Assembly (NCBI GenBank): GCA_023078685.1
Contig: JALGAS010000007.1
Span: 434,001-498,000, forward strand
Reading direction: 5' to 3'
From: Neopestalotiopsis rosae
Lineage: Eukaryota; Ascomycota; Sordariomycetes; Amphisphaeriales; Sporocadaceae
Length of the DNA stretch: 64,000 nucleotides
In this document: in pieces, positions 1 through 12,022 of the stretch
Layout: each line of letters opens with the position of its first letter
Position numbering within the stretch: position 1 is the first letter of the stretch
Position numbers and translations under genes: made by a program
The notes under the pieces: model-generated
Databases searched by the model: none
Seen by the model: only the letters and a program-made list of their open reading frames with translations
Told to the model about the DNA's origin: nothing

Positions 1-873
1 TTCATGTTACCCGGGAGGATGTGGTCTTCAGGTACACCTACCGACAGCCACAGGTTCTTGGCCTCCAGGTCGGGCTCGAGGTTCATGGCCGGGTTTCCTT
101 CAAAGTAGGTGACATAAAGTCTGGAGGGGTCCAAGCCGTAGACCTTTGTCAGGAGTTCCCACGACCAGGTAATGGCCTCCTTCTTGAAGTAGTCTCCAAA
201 GGACCAGTTGCCCAACATCTCGAAGAATGTCTATACCGCGAGTTAGATCTGCCGAATGGACAGAGGCAATTGGTAAGCCATGGAGCAACATACGTGGTGA
301 TAACTGTCTTTGCCGACATCGTCAAGATCCTATCCAACACATTGTTAGCCAGAGGAGGGCGAGGTTTCGGGTTGCTTTCGAAGGGCGCATACGTTGTGCT
401 TGCCACCAGCGCGGATACACTGTTACGGAGAGTTAGTGAATAAGTTTCTTTGAGCGGTCTCTTCTTCTTGCAGACGGATCACATACCTTCTGCGTATCCA
501 CGGCACGCTTCAGCTTGGAGAGGTCATCGGTGCTGGCAACGGTTCCGAGGAAGATGGGCTTGAACTGGTTCATGCCAGCATTGGTGAAGAGGAGGGTGGG
601 GTCATTGTGCGGGACGACGGAGCCAGACGGGACTGTAGGAAGAAGATAAATGATCAGCCAGGACGTTCAAAAGAAGGCGAGAGAGTGTAGCTGCGTGATA
701 ATCGCATCGCCAATTCAGAATGCCATTCGAATTGTTGTGTGGGCGGTTGGTGGTGCTGGTGCTGGTGCTGGTGCTCGTGATGCATATTTACCGATCGTGT
801 GGCCGCGCTCGGCGAAGAAATCGAAGAAGGTCTGGCGAACCTTGACACCCGTCCACTCGCCTTGCGACGACAT
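1..873 (-). CDS. ALA1: Alanyl-tRNA synthetase, N-terminal part (runs off left edge)
   Basis: Charges tRNA-Ala in cytosol and mitochondria. About 173 N-terminal residues of a roughly 960-residue class II synthetase are visible. Exons in transcript order are 873-792, 632-487, 419-393, 329-294 and 230 to the window edge; every intron is GT-AG and phases agree. The joined reading gives [30 protein letters not shown], then [21 protein letters not shown] and [15 protein letters not shown], the conserved AlaRS catalytic core with the motif 2 Arg region. Exons three and four are only 27 and 36 nt. The ATG at 873 (MSSQGEW) suits a cytosolic form. The frame stays open upstream to another ATG at 1359, suggesting a mitochondrial form from the same gene (separate entry). 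The identity is secure; the leader structure is inference. Confidence 0.95.
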
Positions 874-1359
874 TGTGGCGGCGGCGGTTGCTGAAGTTGT
901 TCTTGATGTAGAAAACGGCCTCGAGGCAAAATACTGGCGGGTGGCTCGAAGAGTCGCAGTCTTTCGATGTCTTATCGCAGCAGAAGTGATCAACAGGTCT
1001 CGAGAATAATTTCTGGCAGCGGTGGGGGAGTATATGTCTGTCGACGTAAAAGTATGGAGGGGTAATGGCAGTAGCTTGGGATTGGGGGCGGCGTCTGCAG
1101 TCAGGGTCGCGGTCGGGGTCGTCCGTGCTGGGACTTGGGCTGGGACTGGGACTGGTGCTGGGGGGTATCTGGTGGGCGCTGCTGCTGTAGTGGATGGGAC
1201 CTTTTGGAGCTGGAGCTGGAGCCGCGGCGTTGGTGGTGGTAGTGGTGGTTGGAATTCTGGTGCTTCTGCTGCTAAGCTGGTAGCAGACCCGCGCTGATAG
1301 AAACTTCTACAAGAGTGAGTCAGGCCGCTATAAGCCGACGACGCCCGCCTTTGGAGCAT
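874..1359 (-). other. In-frame N-terminal leader of AlaRS (possible mitochondrial targeting extension)
   Basis: The AlaRS frame is open for 162 codons upstream of ATG 873, with its only other ATG at 1359. The part nearest the core is Arg/Ser/Thr/Ala-rich and acid-free (RHRKTATLRATRQYFASRPF), like a mitochondrial presequence. The middle is proline-rich low-complexity sequence (about 1090-1250) and could be an unrecognised intron. Yeast ALA1 makes its mitochondrial form from upstream non-AUG codons, so either ATG 1359 or a non-AUG codon could be used here. Which start is used cannot be decided by reading. Confidence 0.5.
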
Positions 1360-1703
1360 TGAATCTTCATCCGTCCAATTTAGATGTTTGGATGCAACAA
1401 CGCTGAGTCAAAAACGACGAATACAAGTGATCGCATAAGCCACAGCCACACAGCAGCAATTGACTGATCAGGTCTGATTGACCGATTGATTGGTGACTCG
1501 AACCTCCGCGTTCGCAGCTGCCCTTGCTTTTGCTCAAACGACGACGACAAGGCTGATAAGGAAAAGAGTCGATTGGCTTTGATTGAGCGGCCAAGTCTGA
1601 CTGATTTGACCTCGAGTCCCGAAATTGGATTTACCCAAGGTTAGGCGGACTGGCGGAATAGCCTACCCAGCTTCCCTCCATCATCAGGGCCCCCCAAACC
1701 CAA
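1360..1703. promoter_or_regulatory. Divergent intergenic region between AlaRS and the next gene
   Basis: About 345 bp lie between the outermost AlaRS ATG (minus) and the next gene's ATG (plus), so the two genes probably share a bidirectional promoter. I see no clear TATA box. A repeated TGATTGA/TGACTGA pattern occurs around 1460-1500. Confidence 0.4.
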
Positions 1704-2766
1704 ATGGACGTTGAACTTGGACCGAGCTCCCAGAGCCAACCGGGATTTTACTACCGCCGGGACTTCGACCAGGGCTCTAGCAGCGCTGGCTATGGGCGCG
1801 CTGTAGCGGGCGCTGCCAACGGTGCCGCTATGGGGGATTTACAAGTCAATTCCCTTCCAGTACAGCCCCCAGCGGCCAATGACCAAACGCCCGTTTACTC
1901 ATGGGCGCCAGCGCAACCGATATCAGTAACGTCCACCACCGTCGATAATGACCCTGCGACGAGCACGCGCAAGATGCGCAAGCGAAAAGCCGAAACACAG
2001 GACAATGAACGGCTGTCAAAACGATTGAGCCTCTTAAATCTAGGTAAGTGCACATCATTGGGGAACTTCAGAAAGCGTAAAGACCCTTGACTGAACAAAA
2101 CCCCTTGAAATAGAAAAAGATGGCCAGAAACTATACGTGCCCGTCGAAAGTCCCCAACTACGGCCCACGGCCGAGGGCGCCACCGCGGCCGTCTCCTCTG
2201 GAGCGCTGGAAGGCGATGATCAGATGCAGCTAGACGAGTCTAACAAGCACAAGGTCTACATCTACGACCTCGACGCGGAGCTCACCTCGGACGACGACGG
2301 CAACGAGTCCTCTGGAGACGAGGGGGCCAAGCTCGTCTTCCTGCCCGACATTGCCAAGCACCTGCGCCAGCAGAGCCGGATCCCGCCGCGCGTGCTCGCC
2401 AACCCCGACGGCGAGCTCGCCGGCATGCAGCTGGTCCTGTACAGCGAGCCCAAGTCCCTGACCGTCCCCGAGAGCCAGGACGGCGTCCGCAAGGCCATTG
2501 CCGACGCGCGCGCGCGGCTGCGCAGTAGGCACGGTCAGAGTCCAGACCGGGGAGTCGTTGGGGACGCGGATATGGATACTACACCGGCTCCGGGCATGGA
2601 TGTCGAAACATTTTCTCCTTCCCAGGAGCGCAGGATCCCTAATGGACTCAAGAATCTTGCCAACGATGCTGCTACGCCGCCTTCGAATGGTGTCGCAGCT
2701 CCGAACAGCTACTCTATCCCTGCACCCAGCTATGATCCGGATGCCATGGATATGGATATCGATTAA
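1704..2766 (+). CDS. Conserved-looking acidic protein, function unknown
   Basis: Two exons, 1704-2043 and 2114-2766, are joined by a 70-bp GT-AG intron; the product is 330 residues. I do not recognise a named domain. Around residues 90-105 there is a basic patch (RKMRKRKAE) that could be a nuclear localisation signal. The middle (about 165-260) has an acidic stretch rich in D and E (DDDGNESSGDEG) followed by a more structured segment, KLVFLPDIAKHLRQQSRIP and GMQLVLYSEP. The C-terminus is rich in D and M (DAMDMDID). Codon choice in exon 2 is strongly C/G-ending, supporting a real gene. It is divergent from AlaRS and convergent with the next gene. A nuclear role is inferred from composition only. 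Confidence 0.75.
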
Positions 2767-3234
2767 TGTCGTGAAGCACGTGAGGAGGTGCGAGTAGAGG
2801 TTTTGTGCAGTACGTGGTCTTCCACAACCTGTTTGAGTGGGTTATGTTGTACCATCAGCCCTTCACAGGTTGAGCAGCATATATTTCAGCGAAGGAGTTA
2901 TGGTGATGTGTAAGAGATCACATTCGGAGGCGTTTATCATGTCTTGTTTTTAGCTTATATAGCTTTCTTATTATTAAAGGGTCGTCTATTCCTGATAGCT
3001 CTCTCAAAGGTTTCTGGGCACATGATATGTGCATTAGGTGATACATGATCTAGCATGTCCCTCCCAAAAACTGCCGCGCTCTCGTTTGCGCAAAAGTCTA
3101 TATGAGGCCCCCTGGTTTGGCAAATTTTATCTTATACATTCCATCGTCTTGACAGAATAGTTGTTAAAGCATCCGCTCCGTGAATGAGAACTCCCTCCCT
3201 TGGCTTTGATCACACGCAACTCAGTCATAATGCT
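2767..3234. other. Convergent 3' intergenic region
   Basis: This segment separates the ends of two convergent genes and presumably holds both 3' UTRs. It is AT-rich around 2940-2990 with AATAAA-like stretches (TTATTATTAAAG). No gene is seen. Confidence 0.5.
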
Positions 3235-3965
3235 CTACAGCCTAGGCGGGTCGGCAAACGGGTTGTTGCTTCCACCGGTCCTTTGAGGCTGCTGGGTGGC
3301 CGGAGGCGGCGGGCCAGGTGGCGGTGCGAAGTCACCTCCGGCTTGCTCGGGGTCGACCTTGCTACCGCCCTGGGGCGGCTGCGGCGCAGGTCCACCCGGG
3401 TACTGAGGAGGCCGGTTGGGATCGTAGACGGGCGGAGGCATAGGCTGCATGCCATAGTACCCAGCACCAGGCGGAGGCGGAGCGTAGTTTGTGTAGACTG
3501 CTTGTGGGTACGCATATGCCGGATCCACGCGGGCCAACTCGGCGCGAGAGACGAGACACTTTTTGATGGCCGTGTTAGTTCTAGACCTTCGAGATTGAAA
3601 TGAAGAAACAGCTCGTGACGAGACAGGTTATGTCACAAGTTGCTTGTATGCGGAAATGTGCTTACCCTATGGTAGCCCAACGGCTTCAAGCCCTTTCTGA
3701 TCCTGCGCTTTGCGTGCATGTAACCCAGGACGAGCCAGAGCATGAAGATGACAACGATGGCAAGGAAAATTGACCACTTGACAATGATACCCGTCTATCA
3801 CGAATATTAGCCTTGACTGGAAAGTAGACTATGGACGCCGCAATGAGCTGCAAGCCCGATGGGATATCATACCCTGGTCCACCAGAAGGGGACGTCTCTA
3901 TCGTCATCGAGCGTAGTTGTGACGCTCCCGTCATTTTGTCGCGAGACGAGGAATGTCGAAGGCAT
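3235..3965 (-). CDS. Small single-pass membrane protein with proline-rich PPxY tail
   Basis: Three exons, 3965-3873, 3794-3666 and 3558-3235, give 181 residues (31 + 43 + 107); both introns are GT-AG, phase 0, and the second has an ACTAAC branch site. A short N-terminus (MPSTFLVSRQ, then VPFWWTR) precedes one transmembrane helix at about residues 34-56 (IIVKWSIFLAIVVIFML), a basic juxtamembrane stretch (HAKRRIRKG), and a long Pro/Gly/Tyr-rich tail. The tail has PPVY and PPQY, matching the PPxY motif bound by WW domains of Rsp5/Nedd4 ubiquitin ligases. I infer a type I or tail-out trafficking or ubiquitin-ligase adaptor, like fungal RCR proteins, without claiming orthology. Conserved relatives are common in filamentous ascomycetes but mostly uncharacterised. 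Confidence 0.8.
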
Positions 3966-5559
3966 ATTGATGAGTGTCTGTTGCTGTGGCGCTTTGCGAT
4001 CCAGCAAATGGTCACTTTGATTGAGACTGCGCAAATGCAGCAATTATCTGTAGTTCCTTTGACCAGAAGGATATTCAAGTTGAGGCGGTGCTGGGTATGC
4101 TGTCGTCACCAGTTTGTTAAGGCGCAATGCTCATTTGGCCGAGATTAAGGGTGGTGGAGGAGGTGGTACGTGTACACAGTAGGTAAGTGAAGAGAAGGGC
4201 AAGAATTTGGGGGGACTCCAGAAATCGGAAAGCAAAAGGCAGAAAGGTGAATGCCAAGAAAAGTTGTGGTGAGCTTGAAAGGCAAGTACGAATGGTTTTT
4301 CTTTAAACAGCCAGCGGAACGGAAATATCTTGCCTTGGAGGTCTCCAACTCGGTGGACGGCAATTAGAAGGACGTACAAAACATGCAAGACACCAAGTTT
4401 TTGGGCAGTGTGGCGTAGCAGTCAAGTCGTGAGGTTCAATGTGCGGCAGATGTGTTACAAAGGTTGGCGGGTGGTGTTTCAAGATGCTCGGATCGACGGG
4501 CTGGCCTTGATAGTGGGCTGTCCCTGCGAGGAGTCGCCAGTACAGCAGACAAGAAGCGGCAACTCTGGACCGAAGTGGGCATGGGGCCTTTTTAGATCGG
4601 TCAAGTGCTTAGAATCTAGACACATATTCTCTCCAGTAAGGGAGAATACTGGATGGATAGTTTTAATAGATGAGAGTCATTTATTTGACTCGGGACGCTC
4701 ATCTGAAAGGGCGAATAACGTTCTGTAGTGCTTGTAGTTCTCAGACATACCGTGCATATAATATTGTTGGCTCAGAGACTCTCCACTGCCAGTCTACCTT
4801 CCTATCTACCTCTCATAGGTGCCATTTTCTCTTATCACGGAAATAAAAGTACTCCATTCCCACCATTCCCTTACCGTGAGAACCAGACCACATGAACAAC
4901 CCATAAATCGACTTCTATCATGTGTGCAGATTTAGATTCTAGCAGTGGTCGTGAGATCTTGGTCCATCTTGGGGTGCCTATCAACAATGGTATACAGCTC
5001 CCAGCTCCATGGGCCAAGTGGTTGAACTATTGAGCTACACAAGATGAAGTTCACAAGCATATAAAATATCCATCGGTTTACAAGAACATGGTGTCGGTCC
5101 TAGAACACGGCGCAGTATAGTAATAGTAAATAGGTAAATTTCATATTTCATATTTAACAACGCTAGAAGATCAACAGAGTATCTGCTTCATCCAAAAACT
5201 CCGGGAAAATGCAACTCTGACCGTATACTGGAGTGGTCTGACAGCAAAACGATACAAAATATAACGCTCTGGGCCAAGTAGTCAAAATACAAGTCCCTCC
5301 ATATTCCGGTTTCTTTTGGTGTGGCGAATCTGCTGAATTGGCTCTCCTGACTTCGAGCCAGTCGTCAAGCCCTGGGCAGAGTCCTCTAAGCAGCCACGGA
5401 CGCCAAACGCCTTCCAAGGAAAAGCACATGCCTATGCAGCGACATGTTCGAGAGGGCTCGGATATTCAGAAAAAGAAAGAAAAAAGTAATATGCGATGTG
5501 TGTGTGAGGGAAACGTGGGTGATCCCTTCATTGATTTGATAAACTTTGATTTGGCAAGC
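3966..5559. other. Intergenic region, no supported gene
   Basis: This is about 1.6 kb between the start of the membrane-protein gene and the end of the syntaxin gene. It presumably holds the promoter of the former and the 3' UTR of the latter. Short open frames here overlap in several frames and lack coding character. Confidence 0.55.
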
Positions 5560-6990
5560 TTAAGAAATCATATCTCCAAGCTCAACCTTGCCAGTCGTAT
5601 CGACCATCCGTGCATCTTGCCAAGATCGGGCGTGGGCGCGGGCAGTCTCTCCGCGGAACAACTTGATGTTGCGCTTCTCAGGGCCTTTTACGGCATCCTC
5701 GATAAAGCGCATGACCAGGTCTTCTCCGTCGTCTTTTCTTGTGAGCATTGCCGGCACAGAGTTGTGTCGGTTGGCCAGAGATCCCCGGTGCAGAGTGGCC
5801 TTGATATCTCGCTTAGTAGTAGTGGTGCTAGTATTCTTCTTGTTGATGAAGATGTAGGCAACCACCACAATAACGATAACCAAGATGATGGCAACTGGGA
5901 AATCATGTTAGTTCTATAACAGATGTACCTTGTCGATCACACTGCACTTACCAACAATACCGAGGCAGATCCACTTCTTCTTTCGGGTTGCTCTCGCCGT
6001 GGTGATGGCGGTTCCGATTTCTTGGTTGCCCTTGTCAAAGTGTTCGACCGTCTCCTCAGCCTTTTGCTCAATCTGCTGGACGTATTCTTCTTGCTGCACC
6101 ACAAGGGTGTCCATGTCCTGGAACAATTGTGCGAGCTCAATGAGCTGCTGTTCGATCTTCTGTAGCTGGGCGTGGCGATCTTGCACGGCACTGAGGACTG
6201 ATTGGGCCTGGCCACGTCTGTTGCTTTGCATGAGAGCCTGCTGGAAGACCTGGCCACCCGTCGGGTCCTCAACGGCTGCTCGCACTTCGCTCTCGTCGGC
6301 ATCGGGTCGCACGATGCGATACTGACGGGCCATCTGGTCCTGGTTCTTCTTGCGGAACTGTGACTCGACCTGCTGGTAGGCATTGATGGCTTCCTTGAGA
6401 CGGCGGTCGATACGCTGAACTTGTGGTGCGTTCTTTGGCGTTTTGCTGTCGGGGTTGCTCTTCAGCACGCGCACTCGTTCAACCAAAGTGCGGTAGTGGG
6501 ACATGGTCTCGCTGCTGAGGCTGTCGAGCTGGCGAGTCGTGCCCGAGGCGGAGCTGTCTGCTTCGTTCAGGGACCGGTCCTGGAGCATTCTCATCTGATT
6601 GAGATTCTGGTCGATTGTATCGATTCCTCGGCCGATATCTGCGCACTCGTTCAGGAGGGCATTTGGATTTGACAGGCCGAATGTCGTCCCGCCCTGGGCC
6701 AATGGGGCCATCTCGACGTTGTTTGCTGAAGCTGCATGTTAGCTCATCTGTTGAGAGAGTTGCAAAAGTGCATGCTTGCGAGGCATCTCTACGCACATCC
6801 ATAGCTGTCGTCGTATCCGCCGCCGTAGTTATTTCCTCCACCATAACCGCCCTCGTTGCGCTGATCGAAGGGATTTGGTTGCCTGCCGTATCTATACACA
6901 CGCGCGTGTTAGTCTAGGTCCGCTGTTGCACCCGCGGCAGCATGCGTGCCGCGTGTATAATTGGAGTGAGGAATACCCGTACTGTGCCAT
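5560..6990 (-). CDS. SSO1: Plasma-membrane syntaxin (Qa-SNARE, Sso1/Sso2 type) with long C-terminal tail
   Basis: t-SNARE for exocytic vesicle fusion at the plasma membrane. Four exons, 6990-6977 (14 nt), 6891-6797, 6731-5952 and 5894-5560, give 407 residues; all introns are GT-AG with matching phases. The protein starts MAQYG, has a Gly/Tyr-rich disordered N-terminus to about residue 43, an Habc three-helix region (about 55-190), a SNARE motif (about 222-289) with zero-layer Gln at about residue 250 (LVVQQEEYV), basic RKKKW, and a transmembrane helix at about 291-313. Sso1-type proteins are about 290-320 residues and end soon after the membrane helix. Here about 94 further residues follow (starting NKKNTSTTTTK and ending GKVELGDMIS), with codon use like the rest of the gene. 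That tail would face outward or lumenal. Identity is secure; the tail's function is unknown. Confidence 0.93.
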
Positions 6991-9900
6991 GTTTGTCAGT
7001 TGATTGTACTAGAAGAAACTGATATGCGGAAAAGAGAAGAAGAGTTTAAGGTTCGGCAAGTCATAAAAGGGACAAGAAAAGAAGCAAGAACATGTCAAAA
7101 GACGTCGAAATTCAGTTGAAGCTCAAGTCTGGTCGCAGGGTGCTTTGTTGAAACCGTCAAGGAAGGGGTGAAACACTCACGCTCATCTTTTCTCCGAAGC
7201 GACTACGCGCGCAGGCGATTCCTTGTCCAAACGCACTGTTGTCTGCCGACGATGTGTCTGAGATCAGGGGAGGCCTAGTATTTTCCCTACTTGGTCTCCA
7301 ATATTTTCGAGATGCGCTTTATGCTCGCCGTTGCGTCGAATACTTTCAATCAGAAGCAAAGTCAGATAAGATTCAAGAAGGAAGAGCAACGAAAAGAAGA
7401 TGTACAGGACGGCAAGAAAGGTTGTCCAAGCCCGCCCACTAAAAGGGATGGATGAAAGGGAACGGCTCGGATATCTCAAGACTGTTTCAATGAGCTTAGG
7501 CCCGCTCTGATCTGGAATTTGTGGCCCCGGTACCTTGTACTAGAGAGTGTGGTGTAGCAGTTAGGGGGGGCAGAGCTGAACTAGCAGCCCCCCAGGCCAA
7601 CGAGAGCAATGCCCCTAGCGCCACCCGAGCGAAGGAGTCTCCCTACCCAAAAGACCCCTGGGCAAAAGTTCTAGTACGAGCTAGTCACCAGTTATGATGG
7701 GCCAATAATCGGCAGAGCAAAAGATCGTCTCTGGACGTGATGAGAGATTCGCAGGTCCATGAAGAACCAGAATCCATTTCTGGGGTACAATCATGACGAG
7801 CGAGTGCATAAAGATAAGACCGTTGCGGATCGTTGCGAGCCACAGGGTATCGCAGCATTGTTTGGCCTGATCTTGTTGTCGAGTTTCACACTTCCCACTG
7901 CCAGTCGAGAACTGGAGGCTCGGCCGCTTCTCACCTTGCCCCTGGTAACTGTCAGTGTATTGGCCATGGTCGATCCTGTCGCATGCGAGCGAAGCCCATT
8001 TTGGGTACAGAGCTTATGCAGGGACGCCAGCGAGGCCAGCATCGTTAGGTCGGGCGTCCGCCCAAAGCCGCCCACTCGCCCACCGCCCATCCCAAAAGCC
8101 ATCCAAGCCATCCACTGCTGCTCGTGTCCCAGCTGGCGGGTCGCCCGTTGGGGTGTGCGATCGACATCGAGGCAACAAAGAGGCACCCATTTCAAATCTC
8201 TCGAACATGCATCATGGTTGAGAAAGTTGCACATATGTGGGGGTTCTGAACAAAGGTTACCCAGAAACTCTCGTATCCTGTAAAGCCTCAATATTCCTGA
8301 CTCGTCCGAGACAGTATCGTCCATCCACGTGGTAGAAGAGAAGAAATATGCACACAAATACCAAGGGACTTCTTCTATCCAAACCAGCAGCCCAGCTATT
8401 AGAGATTACAATAATGGGTGAACCAAAGGTCATTGTTGGTTGGCGGCGTGTGTCAGCTGAGAGGCAGAGAGGCTGGCGCTGGCTGTGCCGAGCGCCAATG
8501 CATATTAGCAGACGGAGTGTGCAGCTGCAGCGTTCCACAATAGAGCTATTTCTGGCTCATCTCACAGAAACTAAAAATCAGCACTTCTCGATTAGCCCCT
8601 CAGAGACCTTGGAAACTCCCAAAGCTTCTTCTCCGCTACCTATTAGAGTTCTTCTAAAGCCCCCTCCGTCAAGTACCTCGATGGGGTTCAATCCCATGCC
8701 ATGCTCACATTTTATTGGGATCATACTTATTGCATTCCAAGAAGTGATTTCATCAACGGTCCGGCAATCATGTCAAAGGCCTAGAATTGCCACTATTAAA
8801 GGTTTGTGCTACCCATCCTCCATAGCCTTGGCTTCGGATGGTCGATGCATAATAATAGTGACGAGTAATAATAGTGAAGAGTTGCACCAAGTTATGTCCA
8901 AAGCCAATCGCAGAGACCGCGATAATGATTCTACATGATCTAATTATAGTACCATATCCAAGAGATACCAAATCTACATCTTGTCACGAGCCTTGTGCAG
9001 ATTGGTAAGTCATATAGATTGCTATACAAACAGACTCTGCCCCGACGAAGCAGACGGCCTCTGGCTCACAGCACTTGGCCATTAGTACAAGCCAAAGGCC
9101 CAAGTGAACCACGTGCCTCATAGCCAGCTGAATAAACGGATGCCTTCAATATATTTCAGGGAAGAATGACCGCGATCAACCACTAGTCTCTGACATGATC
9201 ACGATTGACTTTTACGACGCAAAGCCTAAATAACCTTAAACAGGTGACAGCGGGCCCCGATGGAGGCGTTATTGTCATGGCTTGCATGGCTGTATTAAAG
9301 TTCTGAACTTGTATTCCCAAGTATTACGTCCAGGTATAATTCATCGGCTGTGGTCATTTATGTGCAGTTCCAGCCATTATAACACCGTCTGCCATGATGT
9401 ACACACCGCAAGTCAAAGCGTCTACGTGCCTGTCATGCAGATTGGAAAAGTTGCAGCCGGGCACCCACAGAGTCAGACATGGATCTAAGGATTTCTTGAG
9501 GGAGTCTCCATGCAGTCGATGCAGGATGAAAACGATTTTGAATTTCATCATAACACTAAATATCTGGAAGTTTGATCCTTTCGCATTTTCACAGCCGCTT
9601 GTTTTCGCCTGTCCTTCACTGCATCATAAATGGTTCGATAAGTAAATATTATATGTTATGTATCAATAGGGACGACCATCAGAGTCGAACGACTCATGAT
9701 TCACTAGTATGTACGACACACAGTATGCCGTCAGGATTCACGGCTGTATAGATGAGTTTTCTCGTGGTCTATCTCTTCAAGCAACAAACAAGTAAACGAG
9801 ACGCTGACTGAAGGAAGCTGTCAGAGCTATCGAATCGAGATATTATAGTCTTGGCCATATCGTAATCCATCATGTTTGCTTGGAAATTTGTGCTTCTCAA

Positions 9901-11880
9901 GATCTGAGCGTGTTGTTTCGGATGCTCAACTGGGATGCAGTACGTTGATGACACTAAAAAATCTCGTCAACAACTTCCTTACAATCCGATTAAACAGGGA
10001 AAGCAGAACTTTTAGGAGGTGAAGAACTCAGATTTTGTCTCCCGAAACTGAGGTTGATATTGTCGTGTCTTGCCGAATTTTGCCGCAACCACCGAGCCCT
10101 TGTTAATGCCATGAATGCTGCGGTAATGTTGGAAATGATCATGGTTGTAGACGCGGAGCTATATATATTGTATCAAAGCCTCATAATAAGCCATATAAAC
10201 TCACATTTCTGCACTCTTCTGGGATGATCCCAAGATGATGGGAAATGGGGCATGAAGAGAGCATGAGCTTATCGTGATCAATAGATTCCTTGACAGTCAT
10301 ATTCTTTTTACTGATTGAATTGTATCTAATTTAGAATCATATACCTACGGGTATTGGGGGAATAATATTCTTCACGCATGGGTGTGAGAATGTTATGCAT
10401 GTCAGATGAATGGCAATTTAAATAAAACGATGCCATACATACAACCAATGCACGGGAAGGTTGAAAGTAGCATTGAAGCTGGCTTCTATTTGCCATACCA
10501 AGATCCTGGCATAAATCAGCCCGATGTGATACGCAATCCCTCGGTCAGATCAGATGCGCCCTACCTCTATTGATTAATTGTCAAGCCATGAAGGCTCCTG
10601 AACCACTGTGGACCAGGATTGCGCCGCCGCGGTATACCTCGTCAGAGGCAAGTCATATGTATGTGCCATGAAACCTTGATTCGATACTATGACCGAGTTG
10701 AACACCGAGCATGCTAGTCGGATTTCAAATGGTGGAAAATTTAGTAGCTAACGGTCACAAGAATTCCAATCACCCACCAAAGCCAGTTTTGATAGGGAAC
10801 CTTTCAATATGACTCAATTCTACCATCATAGTACCACTTAAGGATTGCGAACTCATAGGTATTTTCCTCATGTTGTCTCGCGTTGGAATAATTAATCCGC
10901 GAGCCCGAGGCCCATGTTACCAGTCCCTTGTGGTCACAGATCGTTGAACTCCGCCAATATTCACACAGTAGTTGTTCTCATCATCGACAGAGTAGTCAAA
11001 TAGCGCCGCAGATCAGACATGAGGGATAAATATATCAGATAGAAATGTCTACTCTACTCCAAAGACAGCTGTCAGTCACGTAAGCAAGTTCCACTCGTGA
11101 ATCAATAGTGCTCTTTTATGATGGAAACAAGAACGACACAACCCCCGAAACCTCCGATGACCAGACTCTATTTCCGAAGATCCTTCTGAAAACCTCAGGA
11201 ATGCGAGGATCTCACAGGGACTGTTGGTATTTACTTATGTAATCATGTCCACGAATCTTTTAAGATTATAGTGGGTTCAGATCGTTTCAAACAAAAAGAC
11301 TCCAGGACCATTTGCCCCACAAACACCCTGGTATTCTCACCGTTCAGCCGCATGTCCATGCACGTATCCTTCATCCCATCTTCATATCTTGAATATGCAT
11401 GTTCCTCGTTTCTCGAACTCATCTCTGAATTCAAAGGCATCAAATCCTCCAGATGCTTATAGTATCTTGATGGCTCTATCGTCGATATATATTTCCAAAT
11501 TTCAGACATTTCAGTACAGATGCACGGAGTGATTTTCTCTTCTGCTTCGTCTGTACTCTACTGATGCGACTAACAGTGCCGTTGCATTCCACAATAACGG
11601 TCCCAAGTCAGCATTAGTGGAGCAGACACTATAGCGAGACTATCCACTCCGGAGACCGAGCCGAACGAAATGTCACGAACCAGAACATGGGGGTCGCGAA
11701 ATTCCGTAGATCGGACTGGGCTACCGAAATTCCCTCTTAGACGGCGCGTCTGAGATATAGTGAAGCCCATCGACTCCATGGATTCTTACAAGGACCCATG
11801 ACATGCGATGCTCCTTTCGTCTGATGACACCCACAGGGCAGGGAGGGTTGGGATCAAGTCACTGCCAAGTTGGGAAATGT
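6991..11880. other. Gene-poor region of about 5 kb
   Basis: The first few hundred bases are the syntaxin 5' region. The rest becomes AT-rich from about 9 kb onward. I find no exon set that joins into a recognisable protein. Two short minus-strand open frames, 11779-11570 (69 codons) and 11509-11243 (88 codons), could be pieces of an unknown or decayed gene, but nothing in them is identifiable. The open frames around 7760-8360 run on both strands and look like chance. Confidence 0.5.
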
Positions 11881-11899
11881 ATGACAAGCTTCTATACAA

Positions 11900-11905
11900 T
11901 ATAAA
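11900..11905 (+). promoter_or_regulatory. TATA box upstream of the polygalacturonase gene
   Basis: TATAAA stands about 118 bp before the chosen ATG (12023). This is a normal distance for an inducible secreted-enzyme gene in fungi. Assigned by position and sequence only. Confidence 0.5.
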
Positions 11906-12022
11906 CACCCGTCTTGGCCGTCTTGGCTGGCATGTCGATCTCTTGGAACATCACTGCCAAGTGCTCATTTTCAGAAGCCGTTGTTGACTTCAGCCTTTCT
12001 TTATAACATTTCAGTCTTTACC

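Noticed and set aside
7759..8357. Overlapping long open frames on both strands
   Set aside because: Both strands are open together, there are no splice-consistent extensions and no recognisable sequence.
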